This document shows, piece after piece, positions 41,534-50,688 of a stretch of DNA of 64,000 bases (within the stretch, counting starts at the first letter, position 1; every line of letters begins with the position of its first letter). The notes beneath the pieces are model-generated. The model ran no database searches, was not told where the DNA came from, and saw nothing but the letters and a program-made list of their open reading frames with translations. Source of the stretch: Acrocarpospora pleiomorpha (lineage in GTDB: Bacteria > Actinomycetota > Actinomycetes > Streptosporangiales > Streptosporangiaceae); NCBI RefSeq assembly GCF_009687885.1, contig NZ_BLAF01000054.1, positions 1 to 64,000 on the forward strand. Reading direction: 5' to 3'. A program made the translations under genes and the position numbers.

Positions 41534-42297
41534 CACTTCTGCTTCTTCGCAGCCATCTCGGCGCGGTACTTTGTGATCCAGGATTGGGTGTCAGGGTTCG
41601 CGAAGTTCATGCCGTACTCCATGAGACTGATCTGTACGCCTTCCTTGTGGGGATGCTGCAACCAGACCTCAAACAGGCGCTTCTGCGACGCCACAGCAGC
41701 TGGAGACCTGCCCAGCAGGTGCTTCTCGGCGAACTCCGCTGCGGCATCGCGGGCGGTGCCGGCGGGGACGACCCGGTTGAGAAAGCCCCACTCCTCCATC
41801 TGCCTGGCCGGATAGAAGCCGCCGGTCAGTAACATCTCTTTCGCGCGGGTCATGCCGATGTGCTGCTGCAGAAGCGATATGTCCATAACGCACGGCATGC
41901 CGACGTTGATCTCGGGCATGCTGAACGACGACTTGTCGGTCGCGATGCGGAAGTCGCATACCAGCGAGACGTCGAATGCGAGACCGACGCAGTAGCCCTC
42001 AATCGCAGCGATCGTCGGGATCTCCAGCGAGCGGATCGTGTCGAGGAACTTCGCGCCAATGCGGATGTGCGCCATCGAGGAGTTCAGGTCGAACCCGGAG
42101 AACTCTTCGACGTACATGCCGGCCGAGAAGTTGCCGTTCGCGCCCTGGAAGATCACGACCTCCGTCCCTTCGGGGCGCGTCTCAAGAGCCTCGATCACCG
42201 CCAGCAGGTCCTCGTCGCGGAGCGCGTTGATCTTGCCAGGACGGTCGAACGTGATGCACCGGATTGAGCCTTCGTTCTTGACCTTGACGATCGTCAT
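41533..42297 (-). CDS. Enoyl-CoA hydratase/isomerase family protein 2
   Basis: A 254-residue crotonase-family protein. Oxyanion-hole segments are GANGNFSAGMYVEEF (usually SAGxDL) and IEGYCVGLAFDVSLVCDFRI; then FSMPEINVGMPCVMDISLLQ. The MPEINVG segment resembles crotonases with glutamate in the first acid position. First gene of the long leftward operon that ends at 31764, with operator site B about 53 nt upstream of ATG 42297. The longer frame upstream crosses that operator and is rejected. Confidence 0.88.
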   Translation of the reverse strand: MTIVKVKNEGSIRCITFDRPGKINALRDEDLLAVIEALETRPEGTEVVIFQGANGNFSAGMYVEEFSGFDLNSSMAHIRIGAKFLDTIRSLEIPTIAAIEGYCVGLAFDVSLVCDFRIATDKSSFSMPEINVGMPCVMDISLLQQHIGMTRAKEMLLTGGFYPARQMEEWGFLNRVVPAGTARDAAAEFAEKHLLGRSPAAVASQKRLFEVWLQHPHKEGVQISLMEYGMNFANPDTQSWITKYRAEMAAKKQK

Positions 42298-42349
42298 CTT
42301 GTCCAGCGGTCCCTCTCGCGTCGACAACGCCACACCATCGTAGCCTATT

Positions 42350-42365
42350 GCATACCATCGCATAC
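42350..42365 (-). promoter_or_regulatory. Operator site B of the catabolic block
   Basis: GTATGC-gatg-GTATGC on the minus strand, a perfect GNATNC-N4-GNATNC site. It stands 53 nt before the start of the eleven-gene operon 42297 to 31764. A half copy of the CACACC palindrome lies at 42331-42336, between the site and the gene. Confidence 0.6.
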
Positions 42366-42411
42366 GTCAGTGTCTCAACCTCCTCCTTGGTGACCGTGCG
42401 GGCCGGGCGCG

Positions 42412-43248
42412 TCAGTACAGTCCGACGGGTGCCACGGTGCCAAACAGCACGGAATCGAAGGCTTGGGCGATCCCTTCCGTGGTCGCGATGTCCTCAGTGA
42501 CCCGGGTCGTCCGGAAGTGCGGCGGATCAAGCAGCGAGAGGCTCCTGCCGTCATACCGCACGACCTGACCGTTCAGGGAACCGGAAGCATCGCTCATCAG
42601 GTAGACGACCGCCGGGGCGATCTGCTCGGGCCGCGGCCGGGTCACGCCGTCCTTGCGGTCCTCGACCGGGCTCATCGCGGTCTGTGCCACCGGTGCGAGC
42701 GCGTTGACCTGGATGCCGTGCTGAGCCGCTTCCAGTGCGAGGTTGTAGGTCAGCGAGGCGACAGCACCCTTGGTGGTTCCGTAGGCGACCATCCCTGGTA
42801 GGCCGATGTGGGCCCCTGATGTGACGTTGAGGATCTTGCCGCGGCGCTGGGCGGCCATGATGCGGAATGCGTGCATGGCCGGGAACAGGCTGCCGAGCAC
42901 ATTGATCTCCACTATGCGGCGCACCCGCGCCTCGTTCTCATCCAGGGGAGACGCGGCGTGCTGCACGGCGGCGTTGTTCACCAGACCGTCGAGAGAGCCG
43001 AACTCCTTGACGCAGGTTCGCATGAGCTCCTCGGCACTGTCCCAGTCAGCGACCGAGCCTACGCAGGCGATCGCGGTGCCGCCGCCCGCGACGATCTCCT
43101 CGACGACCCCGCGCACGCCGTCGGCGTTGACATCACTGGCAACGACCCGAGCACCGGCTTCGGCGAGTGCTCGCGCGTACGCGTGACCGAGACCCGCGCC
43201 GGCGCCGGTGACCACGATGGCCCTGCCATCGAGCATCTTGTTGTTCAT
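42412..43248 (-). CDS. SDR-family oxidoreductase with C-terminal extension
   Basis: A 278-residue SDR. TGAGAGLGHAYARALAEAGA (cofactor), NNAAVQHAA, VTSGAHIGLPGMVAYGTTKG (Ser, Tyr, Lys) and VNALAPVAQTAM are present. The last 40 residues (RYDGRSLSLLDPPHFRTTRV and following) replace the usual VDGG end, a form seen in SDRs related to multifunctional beta-oxidation enzymes. ATG 43248 overlaps the stop of the SnoaL-like gene by 4 nt. It is the last gene of the operon starting at 51633. Confidence 0.87.
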   Translation of the reverse strand: MNNKMLDGRAIVVTGAGAGLGHAYARALAEAGARVVASDVNADGVRGVVEEIVAGGGTAIACVGSVADWDSAEELMRTCVKEFGSLDGLVNNAAVQHAASPLDENEARVRRIVEINVLGSLFPAMHAFRIMAAQRRGKILNVTSGAHIGLPGMVAYGTTKGAVASLTYNLALEAAQHGIQVNALAPVAQTAMSPVEDRKDGVTRPRPEQIAPAVVYLMSDASGSLNGQVVRYDGRSLSLLDPPHFRTTRVTEDIATTEGIAQAFDSVLFGTVAPVGLY

Positions 43249-43736
43249 GACGTCACGCCGCTCAGCCAAGGAATCTCCGGGAGGTCCCGTGGCCACATGT
43301 CATGTGTCAGCCGGCTGAACGGAATCTCGAAGCGGAACTGGATCCGCCAACCTTCGGCCGTGTAGGCGTACTCGGCCTTATACATGCCGACGACCTCCAG
43401 TCGCCGCCCGGCCTCCCGGCCGACGCCGGCGAACGTGAAGGGGATCACGGCGCGAGCCTTGTCCCCATCGAAGGTCAGGTCGGGCCGAGAGATCGAGTGC
43501 ACGCCGCGCATGGTGCTGTTGAACAGGTCGCAGCGGCCCTTGAGCTCGGCGCGGCCGCGCGCGCGGATCTCGGGTGTGCCGTCGGGAAGTGCGACGGCGA
43601 ACATGCCGTCTTCGGTGAAGAGCCGGCTCCAACCGGCGCCGTCGCCGGCATCCCAGCGAGGTGCGTACGCGGCCTCGAGCGCGAGCACATCCATGTGGTC
43701 CGACATCTGATCACGAATCGCCACCGCGTCACTCAC
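43245..43736 (-). CDS. SnoaL-like / NTF2-fold protein
   Basis: A 163-residue protein of the polyketide-cyclase/dehydratase-like NTF2 fold. The pattern LALEAAYAPRWDAGDGAGWS, RLFTEDGMFAV, GRAELKGRCDLFNSTMRGVH and GWRIQFRFEIPF is that of SnoaL_4-type proteins, which include small hydratases, isomerases and ring-hydroxylating dioxygenase beta-like subunits. The start is GTG 43736. Coupled by overlap to the downstream SDR and separated by 15 nt from the aldehyde dehydrogenase. The reaction cannot be specified. Confidence 0.8.
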   Translation of the reverse strand: MSDAVAIRDQMSDHMDVLALEAAYAPRWDAGDGAGWSRLFTEDGMFAVALPDGTPEIRARGRAELKGRCDLFNSTMRGVHSISRPDLTFDGDKARAVIPFTFAGVGREAGRRLEVVGMYKAEYAYTAEGWRIQFRFEIPFSRLTHDMWPRDLPEIPWLSGVTS

Positions 43737-43751
43737 CTCGCCACAACTTTT

Positions 43752-45203
43752 CTAGAGCTTGATCGACTTGTACTCGAGCGTGAACAGCAGGCCTTCGTCG
43801 CCGTGCTCACGTCCGACCCCTGACTGCTTGTAACCGCCGAACGGAGCGGCGACCGTGAACCCGAATCCGTTGATGCCGAACGTTCCGGTGCGCACCGCGC
43901 GGGCGATCTCGAGGCCCCGATCGCGGTCGGCGGTGTAGACAGCACCGTGCAGCCCGTAGTCGTTGTCATTCGCCATCGCGATCGCGTCGTCGACCGTGTC
44001 GTACTCGATGACACATCCGACCGGGCCGAAGATCTCTTCACGCGCCACCCGCATGGTGTTGTCAACGCCGACGAGCAGGGTCGGTTCGTAGTACCAGCCA
44101 CGATTCAGGTCAGCCGGCCGACGTCCGCCGGTGGCGATCACCGCACCTTCGCCGCGGGCCTCTTCGACGTAACCCGCCACGCGCTCGCGAGCGGCCTTCG
44201 ACACCAGGGGGCCGAGATCGGTCTGCGCGTCGAACGGGTCGCCGACGCGCATCTTCTCGATCTCGGCGACGATCGCGTCGACGAGTTGGTCACGCAGGTG
44301 TCCGGGGACGAAGGCGCGGGTGAGAGCGATGCAGGACTGGCCGCTCCCCGCGCAGAAAGATGCCGCCAACGACGTGCCGGCCTGGGCGATGTCGGCATCG
44401 TCGAGCACAATCGCAGCCGACTTGCCGCCGAGCTCGAGGCTGACCGGCTTGAGATCGCGCCCTGACACCGCGCCGATCTCGCGCCCGACGGCCGTGCTGC
44501 CGGTGAAGGTGACCGCGTCGACATCGCGATGCCCGACGATCGACTGACCCACTTCCGCGTCACCTGGGACGATGTTGAGCACGCCGGCGGGAAGGCCGGC
44601 TTCGTGCAGAGCCGCCGCGAGGTAGTGGATGTCGAAGGGAGTCTGCGGCGACGGCTTGAAGACCACCGAGCAGCCGGTGATGAGCGCGGGGACGATCTTG
44701 CCGGTGCCGATGGAGAACGGGCCGTTCCATGGCGCGATCGCACCGACGACGCCAATCGGCTCGCGTACGACCAGTGACGTCCCTTTCGGGTCGACGATCG
44801 TCGTCGGCTCGATCAACCTGTCCACCCGCTGGATTCCGTCGGCGATGTAATTCATCGCACGATCACGCACGCCTTCCGCCGACCTCGGAATCGTCGTGCC
44901 GAGCTCGGAGGTGATCACGTGGGCGACCTGGTCGACCTGCTCGCCCAAGATCTGCCGGGCCTGTTCGAGGACAGCGGAGCGCTCGGCCTGCGTGAGCGAG
45001 CGCCAACGTCCGTCGTCGAAACTCCGCCGCGCCGCCGCGACTGCCGCCTCGGCATCGGCGGCGGTGCCCATCACCGTCGACCGATAGACGCCTTCGGTCG
45101 ACGGGCTGATCACGTCGTACCGTTCGTTGCCGGCCGGTTTGCGCCACGCGCCGTCGATCCACAGCTCCTCGACAGCGCGCGCCGGATCGTAAGAGTCCGT
45201 CAT
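43752..45203 (-). CDS. Aldehyde dehydrogenase
   Basis: A 483-residue NAD(P)-dependent aldehyde dehydrogenase. Catalytic motifs: VSLELGGKSAAIV (general base glutamate), FCAGSGQSCIALTRAFVP (nucleophilic cysteine), FTGSTAVGREI (cofactor) and EIFGPVGCVIEY. It converts an aldehyde from the ADH or from hydrolysis into the acid, or, less often, into an acyl-CoA. Its ATG overlaps the NDP-forming acyl-CoA synthetase stop by 4 nt, so oxidation and CoA activation are genetically coupled. Confidence 0.92.
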   Translation of the reverse strand: MTDSYDPARAVEELWIDGAWRKPAGNERYDVISPSTEGVYRSTVMGTAADAEAAVAAARRSFDDGRWRSLTQAERSAVLEQARQILGEQVDQVAHVITSELGTTIPRSAEGVRDRAMNYIADGIQRVDRLIEPTTIVDPKGTSLVVREPIGVVGAIAPWNGPFSIGTGKIVPALITGCSVVFKPSPQTPFDIHYLAAALHEAGLPAGVLNIVPGDAEVGQSIVGHRDVDAVTFTGSTAVGREIGAVSGRDLKPVSLELGGKSAAIVLDDADIAQAGTSLAASFCAGSGQSCIALTRAFVPGHLRDQLVDAIVAEIEKMRVGDPFDAQTDLGPLVSKAARERVAGYVEEARGEGAVIATGGRRPADLNRGWYYEPTLLVGVDNTMRVAREEIFGPVGCVIEYDTVDDAIAMANDNDYGLHGAVYTADRDRGLEIARAVRTGTFGINGFGFTVAAPFGGYKQSGVGREHGDEGLLFTLEYKSIKL

Positions 45204-47362
45204 GGCAACGCGCTCCGATCCGCCAGCTCGATCATCCCGTCGAGGGCGACCACGCCGCCGTCCCCAGGCCTCACCACGAGGGGGTTGATCTCCAGCGCGA
45301 CGAGCGATCCGGCCAGATCGCCGACCAGTTCACTGAAGCGTGCCATGGCTTCGGCCAGAGCCTCGATGTCGCCGCGCTCGGCACCGCGCACACCTTCCAG
45401 GAGCTTCCAGATCCGAAGCTCGCGGAGCATCTCCAGCGAGCGAGCCGCATCGAAGGGCGGCAGGGCGGCGGTGGCGTCACCGAACTGCTCGACGTAGATT
45501 CCACCGGCACCGGTGACGACGACCGGTCCGAGTGAGGGGTCGATCACAACGCCCAGCAAGACTTCGACACCGTGTGAGACGAACGGCGAGACCACGACCC
45601 CGGCCAGGTGCGCGTGCGGCGCCTTGGCCGCAACCACGGTCATCATGCTCGCGAAGCCATCGCGCACGGCAGCCTCGTCACGAAGGTCGAGGAGCACGCC
45701 GCCGACGTCCGTCTTATGGGCTATGTCGGTGGATGAGATCTTCATGACGACGGGGAAGCCGATCTCCTTCGCGGCAGTCGCCGCGGCATCGGCCGTCTCG
45801 CAGAACCGCTCCCGCAGCGTCGGCATGCCGTAGGCCTGGAGCAGTCTCTTGACATCGCTCTCGGTCGGCTCCGGGCCGAGCGAGCGCAGCAGTTCCGCAC
45901 GCCCGGGCCTTACACCGGCCTGATGGGCGGCGAGTCTCTTCTTGGCCGCGGCCAACCGCGTCGCGCGGTTCGTGCCGTAGTCGATGGCGTTACCCAGCGC
46001 CTTCACGCCGGGGGAGCCATGGACGTAGCGCACGTCGTGCTCGCGCGCCATGTCCTTGCCCAGCTCTGACGGGTCGCGGTCACCGGTCGCTTGGAAACAG
46101 GCCCACTGACCCGCACGGCCGGCCGCGGCGAGCGCCTTCATGTTGCCCGCCACGCGCTCGATGTAGGCATCACCGTGCACTTCGCGTGAGCGCGGTTGCT
46201 CGCCCTGCACGACGAGCACGTCAAACTCAGCGGCCTTCGCCACCGCGCCGACGATGCGGGTGAGAGCACTGGCACCGCCCGCGGTCATGTCCATCGGGTT
46301 GCCGATCGTGTGCGGGTCGAGCCCGCTCACCTCCGCGAGCTGAGAGCGCAGCGTGTCCGAGATCGGCGCCAACTCGATCGGAGATCCGTCGGCCTGGTCC
46401 GCGAAGTAGCCGCCCGCGCCACCCGAGCCGCCGACGAACATCGTGCGCGGCCCCGATGGCGCTGCACGGCTCGCGAGTACGCCCGCCGTCTCGATGAGCT
46501 CGTCAACCGTGTCGACCACGATGACACCGAGATCGCGCAGGAATGTTTCGACGACGACCGCATTGCCGACGACCGACGCGGTGTGCGCCTCGGCGACCTT
46601 CTGACCTATGGCGGAGCGCCCCATCTTGCAGACGACGATCGGCTTGCCGACCTCCAGCGCCCGGGTTGCGACCTCCTGGAACAGCGCCGGATCGGCGATG
46701 CGTTCCAGCACGCCACCCAGCACCGTCGTCCCCGGATCATCGACGAAGTAGTCGAAGTAGTCGGTCGACGACACCACCAACTCGTTGCCGCTCGAAATGA
46801 GGTAGCGCAAGTCCACGCCACGAGCGAAAGCCGATCCAGTGAGGCTGAGACCGAGCTGGCCGCTCTGTGACACCAGGCTGATCCCACCACCTGGAGGCAT
46901 CGCGTCGAGCCAGTTGCGGGAGAGCATCGTCGTGGTGGTGAAGTTGATGAAGCCGTAGCAGTTCGGGCCGATCATGCTGATGCCGTGGTCCGCGCAGAAC
47001 TGTGTCACCTCGGCCGCCAGCGCCTTGCCCTCGGGACCGGCCTCGGAGAAGCCCGAGGCGATCGCGGTGACGCTGCGAACGCCGGCCCGATCGCAGTCGG
47101 CGAGCACATCGGGCGTCAGACTCGCCGGCACCGCGATGAGCGCGTGGTCGACCAGGCCGTCGATGCTGTCGACCGTGGGCGCCGTGGCCTGACCGAGGAC
47201 CTCGGGAGTCCGCGGATTCACCAGATGGATCTGCCCCGGGAAGTTCCACCGCTTGAGGTTGCGGATGAAGGCGCTCGACCACGCCGACCTTTCGCTGGCG
47301 CCGACGATCGCGATCGACGTCGGATTGAGCAGGTTGTGGATGCGCTGGTTATCGGTCGTCAC
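45200..47362 (-). CDS. Acyl-CoA synthetase, NDP-forming (fused alpha and beta)
   Basis: A 720-residue single-chain ADP-forming acyl-CoA synthetase. Order of domains: CoA-binding (IVGASERSAWSSAFIRNLKR, GPNCYGFINF, about 10-150), ligase CoA (LVSQSGQLGLSLTGSAFARG and HTASVVGNAVV, about 150-440), then C-terminal ATP-grasp (FPVVMKISSTDIAHKTDVGG, VTGAGGIYVE, LEINPLVV). GGGGAGGA precedes GTG 47362, which overlaps the dehydrogenase stop (GTGA). It would activate an organic acid with CoA and ATP, giving ADP and phosphate. The acid is probably the aldehyde dehydrogenase product; a reversible acyl-phosphate route is possible. Confidence 0.9.
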   Translation of the reverse strand: MTTDNQRIHNLLNPTSIAIVGASERSAWSSAFIRNLKRWNFPGQIHLVNPRTPEVLGQATAPTVDSIDGLVDHALIAVPASLTPDVLADCDRAGVRSVTAIASGFSEAGPEGKALAAEVTQFCADHGISMIGPNCYGFINFTTTTMLSRNWLDAMPPGGGISLVSQSGQLGLSLTGSAFARGVDLRYLISSGNELVVSSTDYFDYFVDDPGTTVLGGVLERIADPALFQEVATRALEVGKPIVVCKMGRSAIGQKVAEAHTASVVGNAVVVETFLRDLGVIVVDTVDELIETAGVLASRAAPSGPRTMFVGGSGGAGGYFADQADGSPIELAPISDTLRSQLAEVSGLDPHTIGNPMDMTAGGASALTRIVGAVAKAAEFDVLVVQGEQPRSREVHGDAYIERVAGNMKALAAAGRAGQWACFQATGDRDPSELGKDMAREHDVRYVHGSPGVKALGNAIDYGTNRATRLAAAKKRLAAHQAGVRPGRAELLRSLGPEPTESDVKRLLQAYGMPTLRERFCETADAAATAAKEIGFPVVMKISSTDIAHKTDVGGVLLDLRDEAAVRDGFASMMTVVAAKAPHAHLAGVVVSPFVSHGVEVLLGVVIDPSLGPVVVTGAGGIYVEQFGDATAALPPFDAARSLEMLRELRIWKLLEGVRGAERGDIEALAEAMARFSELVGDLAGSLVALEINPLVVRPGDGGVVALDGMIELADRSALP

Positions 47363-48552
47363 CGCGCGTCCTCCCCGCCCGTGGGGCGCATCAGCAGGGC
47401 ACCGCTCCTGAGGGCAGCGGTGAGGACGGCCATGTTGCGGCTCTTTCCGCCGAACAGCTTGGCGTCGGCGGCCGCGCGGCGGAGGAACAGGTGGGCGTCG
47501 TGCTCCCACGTGAACCCGATTCCGCCGTGCACCTGGATCATGTCGTGCGCGCTCTTGACGAAGGCTTCACCGCAGTAGACGGCCGCCGTCGCCACCTGAG
47601 ACCGCAACGCCTTTTCGCCAAGCCGACCGGCGCGGACGGCGGCATCGAAACTCAGTGCGACTGACTCGGCGAAGGCGGCCGTTGCCTCCGATCGAATGTA
47701 GATGTCGACGCACTTGTGCTTGATGGCCTGGAAACTACCGATGCTGCGACCGAACTGCCTGCGGTCCTTGGCGTACCGGCTGGTCATGTCGAGCACTGTC
47801 GCAATGCCTCCGGCCTGCTCACACACTAGCGCCGCGGCGGCCAACGCGCAGAGGCTCGCGTCAAGGCCGGCGAGGTCGGCCACATCACCGACTCGCTCCG
47901 CTGCCGCGCCCTCGAACACGAAGCGACCGAGCTTGCGGGTTGAATCGAGCGCGGGCAACGACGTCGAGCTGACCCCGCTCGCATCGGTGCGCACCACGAA
48001 CAGCGCGGTCTCGGAACCGGTTGTCCCGAAGGTGAGCAGGATGTCGGCCGCCGGACCGTCCGTCACGAAACTCTTGTGACCGGTCAGCGTCCATGCGCCG
48101 CCGGGGCCTTCCTCGGCGCGCACCGAGCCGTTGGCGAGCGCCCAGTCGCCTTGATCGTCGGCGACGGCCAGCGTCGCCACCACCTCGCCGCCGGCGAGCG
48201 CGGGAAGCCAGCGCGACTTCGCGTCGGTGTCGGCGGCGGCGACGAGGCAGTGGCTGGAAAGGACCGCGCTCGACAGGTACGGCCAGCTCGTCAGCGCCGC
48301 ACCGGCCGCGGTCAGCACCAGCGAGGCCTCAGCGAAGCCGAACCCAGAGCCTCCGTACTCCTCGGGGATCATGAGGCCAAGCAGGTCGGCCTCCTTGGCC
48401 GCACGCCGCCACAGCTCGCCATCTCGCCCGATCGGGTCGCCGGCCAGCTGACGTACCCGGTTGATCGGCTGGTTGGCCGCCAAGAACCTGCGTACTTCCG
48501 TCGCGAACTCACGCTGCTCGTCCGAGTACAGCTCGGCTGCCATGGCGCTCAT
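47359..48552 (-). CDS. Acyl-CoA dehydrogenase 2 (probable heteromeric partner)
   Basis: A 397-residue acyl-CoA dehydrogenase-fold protein. It has LGLMIPEEYGGSGFGFAEAS, LTGHKSFVTDGPAADILLTF and MIQVHGGIGFTWEHDAHLFL near the end. The last segment is typical of the FadE subunit that lacks the catalytic glutamate in paired acyl-CoA dehydrogenases of mycobacteria and rhodococci. It overlaps the next dehydrogenase gene by 4 nt (ATGA), which supports an alpha2beta2 complex. ATG 48552 is chosen for this coupling and a weak AAGGA 9 nt upstream; ATG 48543 is three codons later. Confidence 0.88.
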   Translation of the reverse strand: MSAMAAELYSDEQREFATEVRRFLAANQPINRVRQLAGDPIGRDGELWRRAAKEADLLGLMIPEEYGGSGFGFAEASLVLTAAGAALTSWPYLSSAVLSSHCLVAAADTDAKSRWLPALAGGEVVATLAVADDQGDWALANGSVRAEEGPGGAWTLTGHKSFVTDGPAADILLTFGTTGSETALFVVRTDASGVSSTSLPALDSTRKLGRFVFEGAAAERVGDVADLAGLDASLCALAAAALVCEQAGGIATVLDMTSRYAKDRRQFGRSIGSFQAIKHKCVDIYIRSEATAAFAESVALSFDAAVRAGRLGEKALRSQVATAAVYCGEAFVKSAHDMIQVHGGIGFTWEHDAHLFLRRAAADAKLFGGKSRNMAVLTAALRSGALLMRPTGGEDAR

Positions 48553-49745
48553 CTCGGAATGTCCTTCCAGGGCAGGTCCGCCTCGACGCTCGCTTCCTTG
48601 TCGAGCCCCAGGATCCGCTCGCCTATCACGTTCCGGTGGATCTCCGAGGTGCCGCCTTCGATCGAGTAACCACGCGAGCGCAGGTAACCGCGCACCACCG
48701 TGCTGTCTCGCAACGTCGCCTCGGTGGTGGTGTCCTCCCACAGCAGGCCCTCGGTCCCGAGCAGTTCCATCGCGGTCGCCGACGCCAGCTGCCCGGCTTC
48801 GGCCCACATCACCTTGCCGACCGCACCATCAGCGGACTTGGCGCTCTTGGATCTGTTACGCGAACGCCACCGCCACAGTCGCAGCGCTTCGAATTGCGCC
48901 CAGGTCTCGGCCACGCGGTAGGAGGCCACATCGGAGATCGCGGACACCCCGCCGCGCAACTCGATGGCGGCTATCAGCTGACGAAATCCGTCCTGGTCGA
49001 TGGTCAGCTGGGAGCGACCGGCGGCGGACCGGGTGCTGTTGTAACGGCGCTCGTTCATCAGCGCCGTGGTGGCGACGTTCCAACCGTCTCCAACGTCACC
49101 GACCCGATCACAGTCGGGTACGAAGGCGCTCTCCATGAAGATCTCGGCGAACATGCTCTCGCCGGTGATCTGACGCAGGGGGCGCACCTCGACGCCCGGT
49201 TGAGTCAAGTCAAGGATGAAGAAGGTGATGCCGCGGTGCTTGGGCACAGCCGGATCGGTACGCGCCAGCAAAGCGCCGCGGGTCGACGTCATGCCCCGGC
49301 TGGTCCACACCTTCTGGCCCGTGATCAGCCAGCCGCCGTCGACGGGGACCGCCCGCGTCGCCAAACCCGCGAGGTCACTACCGGCGCCGGGTTCGGAGAA
49401 CAACTGGCAGAACTGGTCCGCACCGGTGAACAGGCGGCGCAGCACGCGCTCCTGAAGCTCACGAGTTCCGAACTCGGCGATCGCCGGGGCGATCACCCCC
49501 CAGCCCAGCGAGTTCGCCGCACGCGCGTCAGGCGCGCCCGCGTCGGCGAACATCGTGACTATGGCCAGGTGGTCGGCCAGAGTCGCGCCGGAGCCGCCGA
49601 TGCCCTCGGGAAAGTGCGCCCACGCCAGACCGGCGTCGTATTGGCGCCCGAGAAACTCGGGGACGTCGTCGAACAGGTCGGCGTTGTCTTCGAGGAACGC
49701 CGCCGCGCGCTCCAGCACATTGTGCGCGAGACGCTGCCGGGTCAT
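48549..49745 (-). CDS. Acyl-CoA dehydrogenase 3 (probable heteromeric partner)
   Basis: A 398-residue acyl-CoA dehydrogenase. It has FCQLFSEPGAGSDLAGLATR, ITGQKVWTSRGMTSTRGALL, GDVGDGWNVATTALMNERRY and a C-terminal SIEGGTSEIHRNVIGERILG, the usual flavin and substrate-contact segment. GGGGAG lies 7 nt before ATG 49745; the ATG at 49772 overlapping the previous stop is a less well supported start. With the following gene it probably forms a heteromeric enzyme for a bulky or ring-containing acyl-CoA, as in steroid side-chain degradation. Substrate unproven. Confidence 0.88.
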   Translation of the reverse strand: MTRQRLAHNVLERAAAFLEDNADLFDDVPEFLGRQYDAGLAWAHFPEGIGGSGATLADHLAIVTMFADAGAPDARAANSLGWGVIAPAIAEFGTRELQERVLRRLFTGADQFCQLFSEPGAGSDLAGLATRAVPVDGGWLITGQKVWTSRGMTSTRGALLARTDPAVPKHRGITFFILDLTQPGVEVRPLRQITGESMFAEIFMESAFVPDCDRVGDVGDGWNVATTALMNERRYNSTRSAAGRSQLTIDQDGFRQLIAAIELRGGVSAISDVASYRVAETWAQFEALRLWRWRSRNRSKSAKSADGAVGKVMWAEAGQLASATAMELLGTEGLLWEDTTTEATLRDSTVVRGYLRSRGYSIEGGTSEIHRNVIGERILGLDKEASVEADLPWKDIPR

Positions 49746-49771
49746 CTTCGATCTCCCCTCACCGAGCACCA

Positions 49772-50665
49772 TCAGTCGGCTTTCTTCGGAGTCGCTCTGT
49801 AGTCGCCGTAAGGGCCGTCGCGCCACGCGAGCGCTTCCTTCAAGCCATCGTTCTCAATCCGGGTGCGCCACTCGTAGCCGGACCGTGTGCCGCGGGCGAG
49901 CGAGTCGAGGATCGTGTTCGCGCGCACGGCGGCCTCGATGCCCATGTTTTCGTAGAAGACGTTGACACCCTCCTTGAGAAGGGCCAGCCAATCGGCGCTC
50001 TGGTTGGCGATGCGATCCGCGAACGCCAGCGTTTTCTCAGACACCTCGCCGGGCTCGAAGGCGTAGTTCGCGATACCCAGCCGGACCGCCTCTTCTCCGC
50101 TGATCGAGTCCCCGGTGAAGAAGAGTTCCTTGGCCTTGCGCATGCCTATGATCAGCGGCAGCAGCATTCCGTTGCGAGCGACACCGATGCCGCGGTGGCC
50201 TGGGTGACCGAACCTGCACGTTGTCGTGGTGGTGACCAGGTCGGTCATCATCGCCAGTTCCATTCCACCCGCGATGCAATGGCCGTGCGTCTCAGCGATC
50301 GTGACCTTCGACATGCGGAACAGGTAGAGCTGGATGTCGCTCACCTGCCGCAGGCGCGTCGCGAAGTTCATCAGGAGCGGGCGACCTTGCTCGTCCTTCA
50401 TGTCGTAGACGCGCTCAGGGTTGTGGGGCGAGCTCGTCGCCCCGGGGCCGCCGATGTCGTAACCGACGGAAAAGGCACGGCCCGCGCCGCGCAGGATGAT
50501 GACGCGCGCCGAGTCGTCGGCCTCGAGGTCGCGCAGCGCCTCTTCGAGCTCGCCGAAGGTTCGCGGCCGCAACGCGTTGAGCACCTCGGGGCGGTTGATG
50601 GAGATACGAGCGACGCGACCATCCGTTCCGACGCGCTCGATCAACAGGTCCTCGTATTCCTTCAC
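49772..50665 (-). CDS. Enoyl-CoA hydratase/isomerase family protein 3
   Basis: A 297-residue crotonase-family protein, longer than average by about 40 residues at the C-terminus. Segments: ISINRPEVLNALRPRTFGEL, GAGRAFSVGYDIGG (oxyanion hole, about 70), ETHGHCIAGGMELAMMTDLV (about 135), and FGHPGHRGIGVARNGMLLP. The histidines at FGHPGHRG replace the usual acid pair, so the activity may differ from hydration. GTG 50665 has GAGGG about 9 nt upstream; GTG 50692, which overlaps the previous stop (GTGA), is an equally possible coupled start. Confidence 0.85.
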   Translation of the reverse strand: MKEYEDLLIERVGTDGRVARISINRPEVLNALRPRTFGELEEALRDLEADDSARVIILRGAGRAFSVGYDIGGPGATSSPHNPERVYDMKDEQGRPLLMNFATRLRQVSDIQLYLFRMSKVTIAETHGHCIAGGMELAMMTDLVTTTTTCRFGHPGHRGIGVARNGMLLPLIIGMRKAKELFFTGDSISGEEAVRLGIANYAFEPGEVSEKTLAFADRIANQSADWLALLKEGVNVFYENMGIEAAVRANTILDSLARGTRSGYEWRTRIENDGLKEALAWRDGPYGDYRATPKKAD

Positions 50666-50688
50666 TATCTGCGTCCCTCTTGCTAGCT

